In this document: piece after piece, positions 6,355-14,663 of the stretch
How positions within the stretch are numbered: the stretch's first letter is position 1
How the letters are laid out: each line of letters begins with the position of its first letter
DNA from: a virus
IMG/VR virus record: IMGVR_UViG_3300035701_000057
Span: 1 to 48,006 of that record
Reading direction: 5' to 3' (one strand)
Length of the DNA: 48,006 bases
Position numbers and translations under genes: made by a program
The notes under the pieces: generated by a model
The model's input: only the letters and a program-made list of their open reading frames with translations
Told to the model about the DNA's origin: nothing
Database searches by the model: none

Positions 6355-8796
6355 CTAGCCAGCCGACTGAGAAATAACCTTGGTGGAGAAAGGAATCCCG
6401 TTCCACGACCAACTCAGATTCGCTTCCTGCCCCGCAGTCCCCGAGGCAACAGGCAGGGACACCTGTCGATAGCCCTCGGGATCCGTGAAGAAAGCGGGGG
6501 GCGTGGAGAACATCCCGGGGTTGTCGTTCGTGATCGCAGACGCGGAAGTGATGGAGGATGCAACAATGTTGAACCCCGCACCAGCCGATCCGGTCTGATT
6601 CAGAACAAACCCGGAGGGCATAATATCAAAGTTGGCAAGAAAGCCACGGGTCTGATCTGTATACCCTTCCGTCACCCAGATCTGAGTAAAGCCTCCCGTG
6701 TACTCCGTATTTCCTCCGCCCCCGCCACTCGACGCCCCGGTGACCAAGACCGACCAATGGTAGACGGCCCCATCCTCGTTGAGCATGGGGAGCCCATCCA
6801 CGGCAAAGTTCAGACCGACGAGGGCGAGTCCGTCGAAGGACTGGCCGCTGTCGCTCTTGACCGCCTTGCCCGGCATGGTGTCGGTCTTGTGGACGGCCTG
6901 ATCGGTCGTGCCAAGCCGGTAGATGGAGATGGACCGGAGGGATCCATCAGTAAATCCGGTTGGAATGATCCGGTCGTTCTCCCCGTCACCGACGTAGGTT
7001 CCGTTCTTGAGCATCTCCTCCTCCAGAATCACCTCATCGTAGGAGAAGTCGGCCCCCACAGCGCAGGGTCCAACCAATGACTGTAGCGTATTTGCCAGAG
7101 CCGTCAAGGTGTTGGATCGCAGGAGCAGGTGGACGGCGGAAGAGGTAACTGCCTCGATATCGCCCGCAAATTCAGTCTTGTCGGAGGCATCCTCGACCGG
7201 CAGGCACCGGGTGCATCCAAGGGTCTTCCAGCGCAGGGAATTGCTGGTCCTGCTGGTGGTGTTGGAGATCAGGATGCAGTCGGTGTAGTCCTCGGTGTTT
7301 CTGGAAGTAGCCTCCTCCTGATCGAAGAACTGCTCCAAGCACACCCGGTAAGGATGGGCGGTCAGGGACTTCAGGCTGTTGGTCTGCTGGCGATAGAACG
7401 GCCTGTGAAGATCGGGATCGACCGGCGGAGGAAGGACCCCGTCCGGGGAGTCGGTCAGACGGTTGGAGGTCATCCAGAAGACGGGACGGTAATCCTCCGT
7501 CTTGACCGCGTCCTCGATGATCTCCTCAAACATCTCCTTCAGCCGCGTCCGATCATAGGTGTCCACCCACTTGCAGTCCACATAGACCATTTCGCCCTGT
7601 CGGCAGACCGGCCAGTTCCTCGGCAGGACCCGGTTGAGTTTGTAGACGATCTGGTCGGAAAGGCAGTCGTCGCACTCCAGCAGGAAGTAGACCGTGAACC
7701 TGCCGAATCCATAGGCTTTGCCGGACCCCGAAACCTTCACCCACGGGGTGAAGTCGGTGTCATCCGAGTCCAACTGGAAGGTCTGGGAAAGGCCGGGATT
7801 CGGATACTTCAGGGAGGTCCTGTCCGCCCGGTTGGAGATCAGGATGTTCCCGCACCACTCCTTGGCGGTCGCCGCAATCTCCGAGATCAGACGGGCCTCG
7901 GCCTCGACGCCGCCCTTCGTGCCCTTGATCTTGTAGATGGCGACGTAATTCTTGATCTCCTCGCGCTGGCGCGTGCAGGTGAACTCCCGGTTGACATCCA
8001 CGCCGATGAGTTCACCCAAGGCAGGGAGGTTGGAACAGCACGTCTCGTTCACGTCCCACAGATTCGGCATACAGTCGATCAGGCCCTTGACGATGTCCGG
8101 CTCGATGGCAATGGACCGGAGGAACCGGGCCAAGGGACCCTTTTTCTTGGGCTCCTTGGTGGGATCGACGTTCTCGTAGAGGTTGAAATATTGAGGGGGA
8201 GCCTCTACCAAGGGATTTCCCGAATCGAACGCCCGATAAAGGGCGTAGACATCCCCACCCTTGTCCGGGGACTCCAAGAGTTTGTCACCAAGGATGTAGA
8301 CGTTGGGTAGGAGGTTGAACAGGGCCTCGGCAAAGAACCCCGTCTGAATCGCCAGTTCCGCCACCTGAGTTTCCACGGAGTAGAGCCAGTAGTCGTTCCC
8401 CCCGTAGGGTCCGGTCTCGTACTGGAACTCCCCGTAGACGCTCTCACTCCGCGTGAAAATCGTGTAGTAGTAACACCGGCACGCCTCGATGTTCGACGGG
8501 GCCATAGTTTCGCCCGCTGTCGTCTGGATCCTGTCATAGCAATCCGTGATGAACCCGGCACCAGTAGGACCTTCGTAGACAACCTTCCCGTCGTTCGGGT
8601 TCTTGGGGAACTCGTAAAGTCTCCTGACCACACGAATTGTATCCATCAGCAGGGATTCGGTGGGGGCCTCCCACGTGAGGATGAGTTGCGGGCCTTCCAG
8701 CCCGCGCCGTATGGTGAGATTGCGGACGAGCCTACCGTACCGGGGATCATCCGGAGAGAGGAGAGTGGGCGGAACAACAATAACGGCCAGAGCCAT
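6355..8796 (-). CDS. Baseplate/tail protein I-like, with extra N- and C-terminal domains
   Basis: An 813-residue protein; ATG overlaps the previous stop (TGATG). Residues about 20-125 (LILTWEAPTE, YYYTIFTRSES) look like a fibronectin-III-type beta domain. The central ~300 residues contain LPALGELIGVDVN and QREEIKNYVAIYKIKGTKGG, the hallmark of P2 gpI-like tail proteins that join the baseplate rim to fibres. The C-terminus has a glycine linker (SSGGGGG) and a beta-rich domain that may hold the next fibre. It is much longer than P2 gpI (about 180 residues), so it looks like gpI embedded in an adaptor. The gpJ-gpI-fibre order supports the call. Confidence 0.82.
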   Translation of the reverse strand: MALAVIVVPPTLLSPDDPRYGRLVRNLTIRRGLEGPQLILTWEAPTESLLMDTIRVVRRLYEFPKNPNDGKVVYEGPTGAGFITDCYDRIQTTAGETMAPSNIEACRCYYYTIFTRSESVYGEFQYETGPYGGNDYWLYSVETQVAELAIQTGFFAEALFNLLPNVYILGDKLLESPDKGGDVYALYRAFDSGNPLVEAPPQYFNLYENVDPTKEPKKKGPLARFLRSIAIEPDIVKGLIDCMPNLWDVNETCCSNLPALGELIGVDVNREFTCTRQREEIKNYVAIYKIKGTKGGVEAEARLISEIAATAKEWCGNILISNRADRTSLKYPNPGLSQTFQLDSDDTDFTPWVKVSGSGKAYGFGRFTVYFLLECDDCLSDQIVYKLNRVLPRNWPVCRQGEMVYVDCKWVDTYDRTRLKEMFEEIIEDAVKTEDYRPVFWMTSNRLTDSPDGVLPPPVDPDLHRPFYRQQTNSLKSLTAHPYRVCLEQFFDQEEATSRNTEDYTDCILISNTTSRTSNSLRWKTLGCTRCLPVEDASDKTEFAGDIEAVTSSAVHLLLRSNTLTALANTLQSLVGPCAVGADFSYDEVILEEEMLKNGTYVGDGENDRIIPTGFTDGSLRSISIYRLGTTDQAVHKTDTMPGKAVKSDSGQSFDGLALVGLNFAVDGLPMLNEDGAVYHWSVLVTGASSGGGGGNTEYTGGFTQIWVTEGYTDQTRGFLANFDIMPSGFVLNQTGSAGAGFNIVASSITSASAITNDNPGMFSTPPAFFTDPEGYRQVSLPVASGTAGQEANLSWSWNGIPFSTKVISQSAG

Positions 8797-9023
8797 CAGA
8801 CACCCTCGTCATACTTCGTATGGACGGACCGCAGGATCTCCTCCAAGTACACTCGGAAGAGCAGGCGGTCCTCCTCGCTGATCTGGAAATTCCGCAGGAG
8901 TCCATCCAGACTGCTGATGCTGGACTCAATCATCTTCAGCCGGTCGGTCTGCCGCTCCCGCTGGATGATCCGCTCTTTCTCTTCCATGGGTTTCGCAACC
9001 CAGTCGTCAATCTCGTTCGGCAT
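8796..9023 (-). CDS. Small helical protein between gpJ and gpI
   Basis: The start is taken as the ATG at 9023, which shares a base with the gpJ stop (TAATG); an upstream GTG at 9032 is possible. The product is 75 residues, highly charged and predicted to be helical (EEKERIIQRERQTDRLKMI, LLFRVYLEEILRS), possibly a short coiled coil. Its stop overlaps the gpI start, so it is translationally coupled on both sides. No known domain is recognised. Position suggests a baseplate accessory or assembly factor. Confidence 0.65.
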   Translation of the reverse strand: MPNEIDDWVAKPMEEKERIIQRERQTDRLKMIESSISSLDGLLRNFQISEEDRLLFRVYLEEILRSVHTKYDEGV

Positions 9024-10942
9024 TACTGGCACACCCTCTGGGGCCGGGAACCCCCGATGAAGCCCAGCGTCACCTTTCCCTCGGTCATGATCTGGGCGGC
9101 ATCTATCGGCACATTGACCCCGGACTTCGTGGTCGTCTCAAACCCGGCCCGATCCATCGGCTGGGGGGGCGGCTTCGTTGGATCGGGGCAATCGATGGTG
9201 AACCCGATCTCACCCTTGTCGGACAGATAGTGCTTGCCGGTCTCCCCCGTGGTTTGCTGAAGCCCGCTCTTGGTCCCCCGGACCGTGAAGGTATTGGCGG
9301 ACGTGAAGATCACCGTCCACTTCTCCTCCTTGGAGGTCTCCCCCACCTCGATCTTCCGGGCGTTCGGGCTGAGATCCGTGGGATCCAGATGCACGAAGTC
9401 GCAGTTCACGATCCCCACTTCCTTGGTGACAAGGGGCCTGCGCGTGATGGTCGTCAGGTCGATGTGGTCCACCCCGGGGATGGCATCCACAAGATGGAAG
9501 AAATCGGACAGGTACAGGGGCTGTCCGAAGTTCACGTAGTCGCTCATCAGGTCGAAGTATCCCTTGATTGCATCGTTCACGGTCATGGTCACCTGATCGA
9601 GATCGAAGTTTGCGGCAACGTAAACCTTGCCCTCGATGTCGATTGGGGCATAGATGGGGTCAACAAGCTGGATGCACGTACCGACCATCTTCCGGGCATC
9701 CAGATACTCCAGCAACGACTGCTTCAGCACGGCGGAAGGCACCCCGCCACCCCGGGGGGCGATGATGATGTTGACCACGCAACAGCACCCCACCGAACTC
9801 TCAAGCCCGGACAAGAAGGAGTTCAGCCGCGCCAACTGCTGGGAAAGGCACGGCTCGGCGGCTAGGATCTCCTTCATCTGGGTCGCCGCGTTCTGATCCA
9901 CGCACCCCGGCGAGGAGATGTTCACCCGGGCCTTGGCGATCCCCGGGAAGAGTTCCACAAGGACCTCATAATCCTCGACCGTGACCGCCCTGTTCATCGC
10001 CCGCAGGCTCATTGGTCCAAGCAGTTTGGCCTCATCGATGGACATCCGGTCCTCGCCGCCGCTGGCGGAGAACTCGTTGTCCGCCGTCACAACAACCGGG
10101 ATGGAATTGTAGGTGAAGGATCCATTCACCACCGTGATGGTGTGCGCTCCGACGTTTCCGTTGATCCCGCCACCGACCCGGTACTCCGCCCGGATAACGC
10201 AACTCGGCTCGGGGATCTTTCCGGCGGAATTGTCCCCGAAGAATACCGTGATGGCGTCCTGCTCATCACGCTCGGTCACGAATACCTTGTCATCCTCCCG
10301 GCTCAACATGAGGGTATCCACTTCGCTCCACAATTGATCCCCCGCACCCTCGTTTACGTAAATCTTGATGGTGCCATCAATCACGGGGATCTTGGTCAGA
10401 GAGTAATTCTGATGCGAAAGCCCCGTGCTGATCCCGATATCCTCGGAAATTGATGTTCCTTCAACCGCAGAGACGACAACGCTCAATGATCCGGTAGGAA
10501 TGATGGCATCGGCCACGGTCTCAAAGAAGAAGGCGGTCTTTGTGGCATCGACGGTAGTCTGGACCTGAGTCCCCTTGGGGATCAGCAATTCCCCGAGAAG
10601 GGCGTTTTGCAGGCTGAAAGTCATGTCCACGGACGCCGGGACGGCGCTTCGGAGTTCAAAGTCGATCAACCGCAGGAGGTTGATGACGCTCCTGCGCGTG
10701 ATGGCCGTGGGAAGAAACGCCTCGTTCGCATTCCGATCAATGTAGAAGTGAAGGACATCGGACACGAACGCCACCAGTCGTTGCAGGACGATCCCGAAGT
10801 CCGACAGGTTGTGGTCCGTCCACTCTGGGGAGAAGAAGGGGATGGTCCGGACCATGTCCGTGGAGATGGAGGTGAAGTCACGGCTGGTGTAGTCAATGGG
10901 CGGTATCCGCTGGGACACCTTGGTGAAAGAGGTTGTCGCCAT
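9023..10942 (-). CDS. Baseplate J-like wedge protein
   Basis: A 639-residue protein of the gpJ / T4 gp6-like baseplate wedge family. The N-terminus has PIDYTSRDFTSI and LSDFGIVLQRLVAFVSDVLHFYIDR, the usual start of long gpJ proteins (DYT.RD and a helical D..YY segment). The middle contains AVTVEDYEVLVELFPGIAKARV, matching the conserved VEDY..L.....V..A signature. The C-terminus continues with LSDFFHLVDAIPGVDHID, another typical gpJ segment, followed by an additional beta-rich tail. In family members it dimerises to form the baseplate ring that triggers sheath contraction. It lies directly downstream of the gp25-like gene, the standard order. Confidence 0.93.
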   Translation of the reverse strand: MATTSFTKVSQRIPPIDYTSRDFTSISTDMVRTIPFFSPEWTDHNLSDFGIVLQRLVAFVSDVLHFYIDRNANEAFLPTAITRRSVINLLRLIDFELRSAVPASVDMTFSLQNALLGELLIPKGTQVQTTVDATKTAFFFETVADAIIPTGSLSVVVSAVEGTSISEDIGISTGLSHQNYSLTKIPVIDGTIKIYVNEGAGDQLWSEVDTLMLSREDDKVFVTERDEQDAITVFFGDNSAGKIPEPSCVIRAEYRVGGGINGNVGAHTITVVNGSFTYNSIPVVVTADNEFSASGGEDRMSIDEAKLLGPMSLRAMNRAVTVEDYEVLVELFPGIAKARVNISSPGCVDQNAATQMKEILAAEPCLSQQLARLNSFLSGLESSVGCCCVVNIIIAPRGGGVPSAVLKQSLLEYLDARKMVGTCIQLVDPIYAPIDIEGKVYVAANFDLDQVTMTVNDAIKGYFDLMSDYVNFGQPLYLSDFFHLVDAIPGVDHIDLTTITRRPLVTKEVGIVNCDFVHLDPTDLSPNARKIEVGETSKEEKWTVIFTSANTFTVRGTKSGLQQTTGETGKHYLSDKGEIGFTIDCPDPTKPPPQPMDRAGFETTTKSGVNVPIDAAQIMTEGKVTLGFIGGSRPQRVCQ

Positions 10943-10944
10943 GG

Positions 10945-11421
10945 CTACGGCGCTCCGACTTCAATGACGTTGGTGGCCCGCATATCGGGCGTGATGTAGA
11001 ACGGATAAACAAGATTGCCAATCGTTTGCGTGGAGATAATCCGGAAATCAATGTGCGCCTCCAGAACTCCCTCCTGCGCCCGGGTCATGTCCACTTCGAT
11101 GCTCAGAATCTCGACCCTCCGCTCCCATATCTGGATAGACTCCATGATCGCGGACCGAAGCCGATTCGCAGTCAACTGGTCGATGGGCTCAAACACGACC
11201 CCCTTGGTGTCTGATCCAAACCCCCGGTCGATAACCCGGCTACCAATCCGGGTTCCCAAAATCTGCTGGAGAGCCATCTTGACTTTTTCAATGCTCTCTG
11301 CGGGCTTCGCCCCAAGGAGTCGGTTGGTACGACCGGTGGAGGAAAACCGGAATGGGAACGCCCATCCCTTTCCGAGGATGTCGTTCCGAAGAGTCCGGGG
11401 CGGAATACGGTTATCAACCAT
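10945..11421 (-). CDS. gp25/gpW-like baseplate wedge protein
   Basis: A 158-residue protein with AAGGTGTCCTGCG before its ATG. GWAFPFRFSSTG, a mid-segment KVKMALQQILGTRIGSRV, and the GFG/LF-like DRGFGSD.. followed by AIMESIQIWERRVEI and IDFRII match the gp25-like (GPW_gp25) family: a wedge that nucleates the sheath. Length is usual for the family. Its 3' end lies 3 nt before the gpJ start and its 5' end overlaps the preceding gene by 8 nt. Confidence 0.9.
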   Translation of the reverse strand: MVDNRIPPRTLRNDILGKGWAFPFRFSSTGRTNRLLGAKPAESIEKVKMALQQILGTRIGSRVIDRGFGSDTKGVVFEPIDQLTANRLRSAIMESIQIWERRVEILSIEVDMTRAQEGVLEAHIDFRIISTQTIGNLVYPFYITPDMRATNVIEVGAP

Positions 11422-11920
11422 CGCAGGACACCTTCACGGAACTGGGGGAAACCACGTGTTTCCCATCCATCGCCTCCTTACGCAGGCGCTGGACATCGGG
11501 AAGGCTGTCATTCAGCACCCCCAGCACCTTCTGGAGTTGAAGCAGGGCCTCCCGCTTCCGCTCAATACTATACTTCCTATCGAGCTTTTCGTCAGGACGA
11601 GATTCGGTGATCTCGGCCTTCAGGGAGGACCGCCACGTCGTGAGGATGTTCCGGAAGAATTCCACCTCCACATCGCCCGGATTCTGGCGCAGATAGTTAT
11701 CCATCAGGGGAAGAAGGGCGTCGATGTTGGACGACTTCTGTCCCATGGCATCACGCTTCCGGTTGATGGAATCTATCTCCTTGGTGATGGAGACGAGGAA
11801 CTGGCGGAGGCTCTCCAGCCGCTCCGTGGTGGTGCTGTCCTGAAGGTCCGTGAAGACCTGAAGAAACAGATCCCAGTTGGACTCGGGGAGCCCGGACAGA
11901 AAGCTGGTGATCCCTGACAT
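11414..11920 (-). CDS. Unrecognised helical baseplate-region protein
   Basis: The start is the ATG at 11920, supported by TAGGAGGATCCCC; an upstream ATG at 11947 overlaps the PAAR gene and lacks such a site. The 168-residue product is mostly helical and charged (TERLESLRQFLVSITKEIDSINRKRDA, QLQKVLGVLNDSLPDVQRLRKEAM) with probable coiled coil segments. No known family is recognised. It lies between PAAR and gp25 genes, so a baseplate component or assembly helper is likely. Confidence 0.7.
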   Translation of the reverse strand: MSGITSFLSGLPESNWDLFLQVFTDLQDSTTTERLESLRQFLVSITKEIDSINRKRDAMGQKSSNIDALLPLMDNYLRQNPGDVEVEFFRNILTTWRSSLKAEITESRPDEKLDRKYSIERKREALLQLQKVLGVLNDSLPDVQRLRKEAMDGKHVVSPSSVKVSCDG

Positions 11921-11930
11921 GGGGATCCTC

Positions 11931-12221
11931 CTAATCGGAGAAAACATTGGAAACGGTTTCTTTGCCCACCAGAACAGCCCCGCACTTCAGCTTGTCCCCC
12001 ACGCGGGCGAGGGGCCTGTCACCATCGAGGAACGTCACGCTTGATCCAGTCACAACCGGATTCGGGGGATGCCGCCGCTTTCCAACCCGGTGGGGGGACA
12101 CCAAATCCCCCACTCCGCACATCCCAAGGTCATCCCCGAACACCACCTTGCTGGCGGTGATCATCTTACTTTTACCGTGCGATGTCCCCGTGTCCAGACG
12201 GGCAACCTTGGAATCGGCCAT
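11931..12221 (-). CDS. PAAR-like spike-tip protein
   Basis: A 96-residue protein rich in Gly, Val and His with the layout of PAAR-repeat proteins: MITASKVVFGDDLGMCGVGD, VSPHRVGKRRHPPNPVVTGSS, FLDGDRPLARVGDKLKCGAVL. PAAR proteins cap the central spike, usually holding a metal ion with His/Cys ligands; conserved His and Cys are present here (SPHRVG, KCGAV). Neighbouring spike (12678-13706) and gp25/gpJ genes support the assignment. Confidence 0.85.
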   Translation of the reverse strand: MADSKVARLDTGTSHGKSKMITASKVVFGDDLGMCGVGDLVSPHRVGKRRHPPNPVVTGSSVTFLDGDRPLARVGDKLKCGAVLVGKETVSNVFSD

Positions 12222-12224
12222 GGG

Positions 12225-12674
12225 TTAAGACCTCAATACGCCCCGGAGAATCCCATCCAAATAGTTGGCGTTGTACTTCTGGCAGGCCAGTTCCTTCTCG
12301 ACCGCCTTGATGTGGGCGATCTGGGCCGGGAGACTGGCAAGCGCGTCCCGAATCTCCTGTTGCTCAATCAGCAACGCGGCCTCCCGCTGGGCCAGAATAC
12401 TCAGAAAATTCACGAAGTCCGGATTGATCGGAGGGATCCCGCCGAACATGATGCGGATGCACCCGATCTCCTGATCTATCGCCCCAATCCGGGTGTTCAT
12501 GAAATCAAACCGGGCGTTCAAGGCGTTAAGAATCTGGCTCGCCAGCCCGAGATTGAGTTGCGGGATCTCAAAGTTGATCCGGTCGAGAATGTAGCGAAAG
12601 CACTCCTGTAGATCGACATGCTGGGAGAGCAGATCGATCCATGCTTGCGTATCGCTCATCTTGTCGCAGGACAT
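12225..12674 (-). CDS. Unrecognised helical protein between spike and PAAR genes
   Basis: A 149-residue protein, helical (FVNFLSILAQREAALLIEQQEIRDAL) with Cys at several positions (CDK, ECFRY, GCIRI, ACQKY). Two starts are possible: ATG at 12674, close behind the spike stop, and ATG at 12659 (MSDTQAW); neither has a strong ribosome site. No domain is recognised. The PAAR gene follows 3 nt later, so it is probably a spike-associated or baseplate assembly protein. Confidence 0.65.
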   Translation of the reverse strand: MSCDKMSDTQAWIDLLSQHVDLQECFRYILDRINFEIPQLNLGLASQILNALNARFDFMNTRIGAIDQEIGCIRIMFGGIPPINPDFVNFLSILAQREAALLIEQQEIRDALASLPAQIAHIKAVEKELACQKYNANYLDGILRGVLRS

Positions 12675-12677
12675 AGG

Positions 12678-13706
12678 CTACCCCGGACATGGTGGAGAAG
12701 GAAAAACCGGAGGAACAATCGACGGCTTCCCTTTCCGATGGAAAATCTTGCTGGCCTTGTCGATGATGTTCCCCGCCGCAATCCGCTCGTAGTTCCCGAA
12801 GACGCTGGTCGTGTAGTTGCCGACCACGATCTGGGAGAGGTTGCCGAAGATCACCTCCAGCTTGTTCCCGGCCACCCACTCCGTCAGATCGGCTTGGTTG
12901 ATCTTTCGCTCGCTTCCGATAACCCAAGAATCCTTCTTGCCAATGGTGGTTCGCTTCTCGTTCCCCTCCACCTTGAGCCACCGGTCTCCCCCGACCCGGT
13001 CGGTCATCTTCCCCTCGACGTACACGTGCTTGTTCTGCCCAACGTGGCGCTGTTCGTCCCCGTTGATCTGGATGTAGGCCCGTGAAGCGATCCGGATCGA
13101 GAGTTCCCCAGTCACGTCCAGTTCGATCCATGACTTGGATGGTGCGTGCCAGATGTGGATGCGCCCCTGCCCGGGGGTGTCGTCCACCTCGATGATCATC
13201 TGGTTGTTCTTGGTCTTCAGCACCTGATTGAACGGGTACTGGGGCGGGGCCTGAGCAACCAGCGGCGACCGGGGCTGTTTCATGGTCTGGCAGTCGGCGG
13301 TCCGCCAGACATCGTCCCCCTTGGGCGTCCGGATGCTGTCATCGTTCCGATAGTTGGTCTCCTTGTCCGTCCGCGTCAATTGCGGGGGATCCGGAGGCTG
13401 GCCCTTGGGATGGCCCCACCAGCATCCACCGTACAGGGGGCGGTTCACATCCCCGGACTCAAACTCAACGAAGACGGAGGAGCCCACCTCGGGCACAGCA
13501 AAGTGCCCATAGTCCCGCATCCCCCCATACCACGCGGTGGCGGGCCATGCCCAGTCCGTGATGATCTCTTTCCCAAGGACCTCCAGCACCCGGCATTTGA
13601 TCCTACCGAGTCGCTCCGGGTCTTGGACATCCATCACGATGCCCCGGTACTTGCCGTAGTACCGGCGCTCGTTGAAGGGACCGCCTTCAAAGCTGTTGGG
13701 TTCCAT
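12678..13706 (-). CDS. Baseplate central spike (gp5/gpV/VgrG-C-like)
   Basis: A 342-residue protein. Residues about 15-110 are an OB-fold of the gp5/gpV type: YYGKYRGIVMDVQDPERLGRIKCRV, HFAVPEVGSSVFVEFESGD and PLYGGCWWG. A linker follows, then residues about 215-320 carry short repeats with Val/Gly spacing (RHVGQNKHVYVEGKMT, VGGDRWLKVEGN, VFGNYERIAAGN) expected of a trimeric beta-helix needle. No lysozyme domain is inserted, unlike T4 gp5. It works with the PAAR tip (11931-12221) and gpD hub (14664-15983) as the membrane-piercing device. Confidence 0.92.
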   Translation of the reverse strand: MEPNSFEGGPFNERRYYGKYRGIVMDVQDPERLGRIKCRVLEVLGKEIITDWAWPATAWYGGMRDYGHFAVPEVGSSVFVEFESGDVNRPLYGGCWWGHPKGQPPDPPQLTRTDKETNYRNDDSIRTPKGDDVWRTADCQTMKQPRSPLVAQAPPQYPFNQVLKTKNNQMIIEVDDTPGQGRIHIWHAPSKSWIELDVTGELSIRIASRAYIQINGDEQRHVGQNKHVYVEGKMTDRVGGDRWLKVEGNEKRTTIGKKDSWVIGSERKINQADLTEWVAGNKLEVIFGNLSQIVVGNYTTSVFGNYERIAAGNIIDKASKIFHRKGKPSIVPPVFPSPPCPG

Positions 13707-13719
13707 ATTGCTCTTGAGA

Positions 13720-13735
13720 GTGCAACCGGTTGCAC
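13720..13735 (-). repeat. Perfect 16-bp palindrome between genes
   Basis: GTGCAACCGGTTGCAC reads the same on both strands. It lies one base before the TAG of the 13737-14129 gene and 14 nt upstream of the spike ATG. A near copy occurs at 36906-36925 in the same context. No U-run follows on the minus strand, so it is not a standard terminator; an mRNA hairpin or a protein operator are both possible. Confidence 0.6.
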
Positions 13736-13736
13736 C

Positions 13737-14129
13737 CTACTTCTCCACTACCGCCTCGGGGAGGCCGGAAACAGGCTCCTGCCGCTGTGTAATGTGCCCC
13801 TGTAGGAACACGGCGAAGGGTTGCCGGGTCAGGAACCGGGAAATCCCCTCATGAAGCACGTTGGAGGCCCTGTGGATCACCAGCCCCCAGATCAGGGGCT
13901 CACCCCATCCAAGGGAGGGGACCAGCCCATCAATCTGGAGCAGGTAGGCCACGCCCACCCCGCACCAGACGGAAGCGCAGTACCCGCACTTCACGAAGTA
14001 CCGCAGGAGGTTTCCGTCTGGCAGGCGGGCCTTGATCCATCGCCGGAACCCCCGGAACAGGCGGCTTGCGACGAGTATCTCGGCCAACGCCTCGGTCAGG
14101 ATCACCGCCACGATGAGCTTGATCAGCAT
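13737..14129 (-). CDS. DUF1360-like small membrane protein
   Basis: A 130-residue protein. The hydrophobic N-terminus (LIKLIVAVILTEALAEILVA) and a second segment (GVGVAYLLQIDGLV and GLVIHRASNVLHEGI) suggest 2-3 membrane-associated helices. Between them lies KCGYCASVWCGVG, matching the C-x2-C-x3-W pattern of DUF1360 proteins. The gene overlaps the preceding small gene by 7 nt. Membrane proteins of this family are found in phage tail and lysis regions, but their job is not established; a holin role is not supported by the sequence. Confidence 0.7.
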   Translation of the reverse strand: MLIKLIVAVILTEALAEILVASRLFRGFRRWIKARLPDGNLLRYFVKCGYCASVWCGVGVAYLLQIDGLVPSLGWGEPLIWGLVIHRASNVLHEGISRFLTRQPFAVFLQGHITQRQEPVSGLPEAVVEK

Positions 14130-14371
14130 AGCTTCTTGAACTCCACCTCAACCCCGGATGGTGGCGCATACCCCCGGTCATGCATGGTCGCCTCGGCCAT
14201 CTCCTTCAGCTTCTCCAATACTGCATACCTGTCCTTGCAGTTCACGCAAAAAACGAGACCGAAGGTAAGGGTCGCGCTGGCCTCCGGATTCTTCCAATGG
14301 GTGCAAGTCAGGACCGGAGTGAACAACTCATGACTGGTCCCGTCGCATTCCGGCCATTGGCAGGAGGCCAC
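14123..14371 (-). CDS. Small cysteine-rich protein
   Basis: The start is a GTG at 14371 overlapping the upstream TAG (TAGTG) and preceded by AAGGAGGT, giving 82 residues. Cysteines occur as CQWPEC near the N-terminus, TCTHW, and FCVNCKD, so a zinc site is likely. The C-terminal half is helical (VLEKLKEMAEATM). No known family is recognised. The longer open frame upstream overlaps the neighbouring zinc-ribbon gene and is not needed. Confidence 0.7.
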   Translation of the reverse strand: MASCQWPECDGTSHELFTPVLTCTHWKNPEASATLTFGLVFCVNCKDRYAVLEKLKEMAEATMHDRGYAPPSGVEVEFKKLC

Positions 14372-14661
14372 TAAGAGACCTCCTTCCGGCACGTCGAACA
14401 CCATGCCGTCTTGTAGTACCGGCGAAGGCGCTCGCTGAACTTGTACTGGACCACCACGCTCGATCCACACGCCTTGCATACCCTGCTCCCCACGGAGGTC
14501 AGGGACGGTCCGGGTCCGGGGCTCGCCCTCAACAGGGGAGCCTCCGCGATGATCCTTCCCCGGGGGGAGGGGGCCGCAACAATGGCCGTGGGCGGCGCGG
14601 GAATATTGGCCTTTGGAAGGCTCTTGAACAGCCCGCGATTCCTCTTTGAGCAACACCCCAT
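14371..14661 (-). CDS. Small zinc-ribbon-like protein
   Basis: A 96-residue protein with a basic, Pro-rich N-terminus and a C-terminal zinc-ribbon-like pattern: VCKACGSSVVV ... WCSTCRKEVS (two CxxC pairs about 25 residues apart). The ATG lies 2 nt before the gpD stop region. Its stop is coupled to the next Cys-rich gene. Function is unknown; possible nucleic acid or protein binding during tail assembly. Confidence 0.68.
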   Translation of the reverse strand: MGCCSKRNRGLFKSLPKANIPAPPTAIVAAPSPRGRIIAEAPLLRASPGPGPSLTSVGSRVCKACGSSVVVQYKFSERLRRYYKTAWCSTCRKEVS

Positions 14662-14663
14662 GT

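Noticed and set aside
13737-14129. Holin
   Set aside because: The membrane protein has a C-x2-C-x3-W DUF1360-like motif rather than holin features, and no endolysin is next to it.
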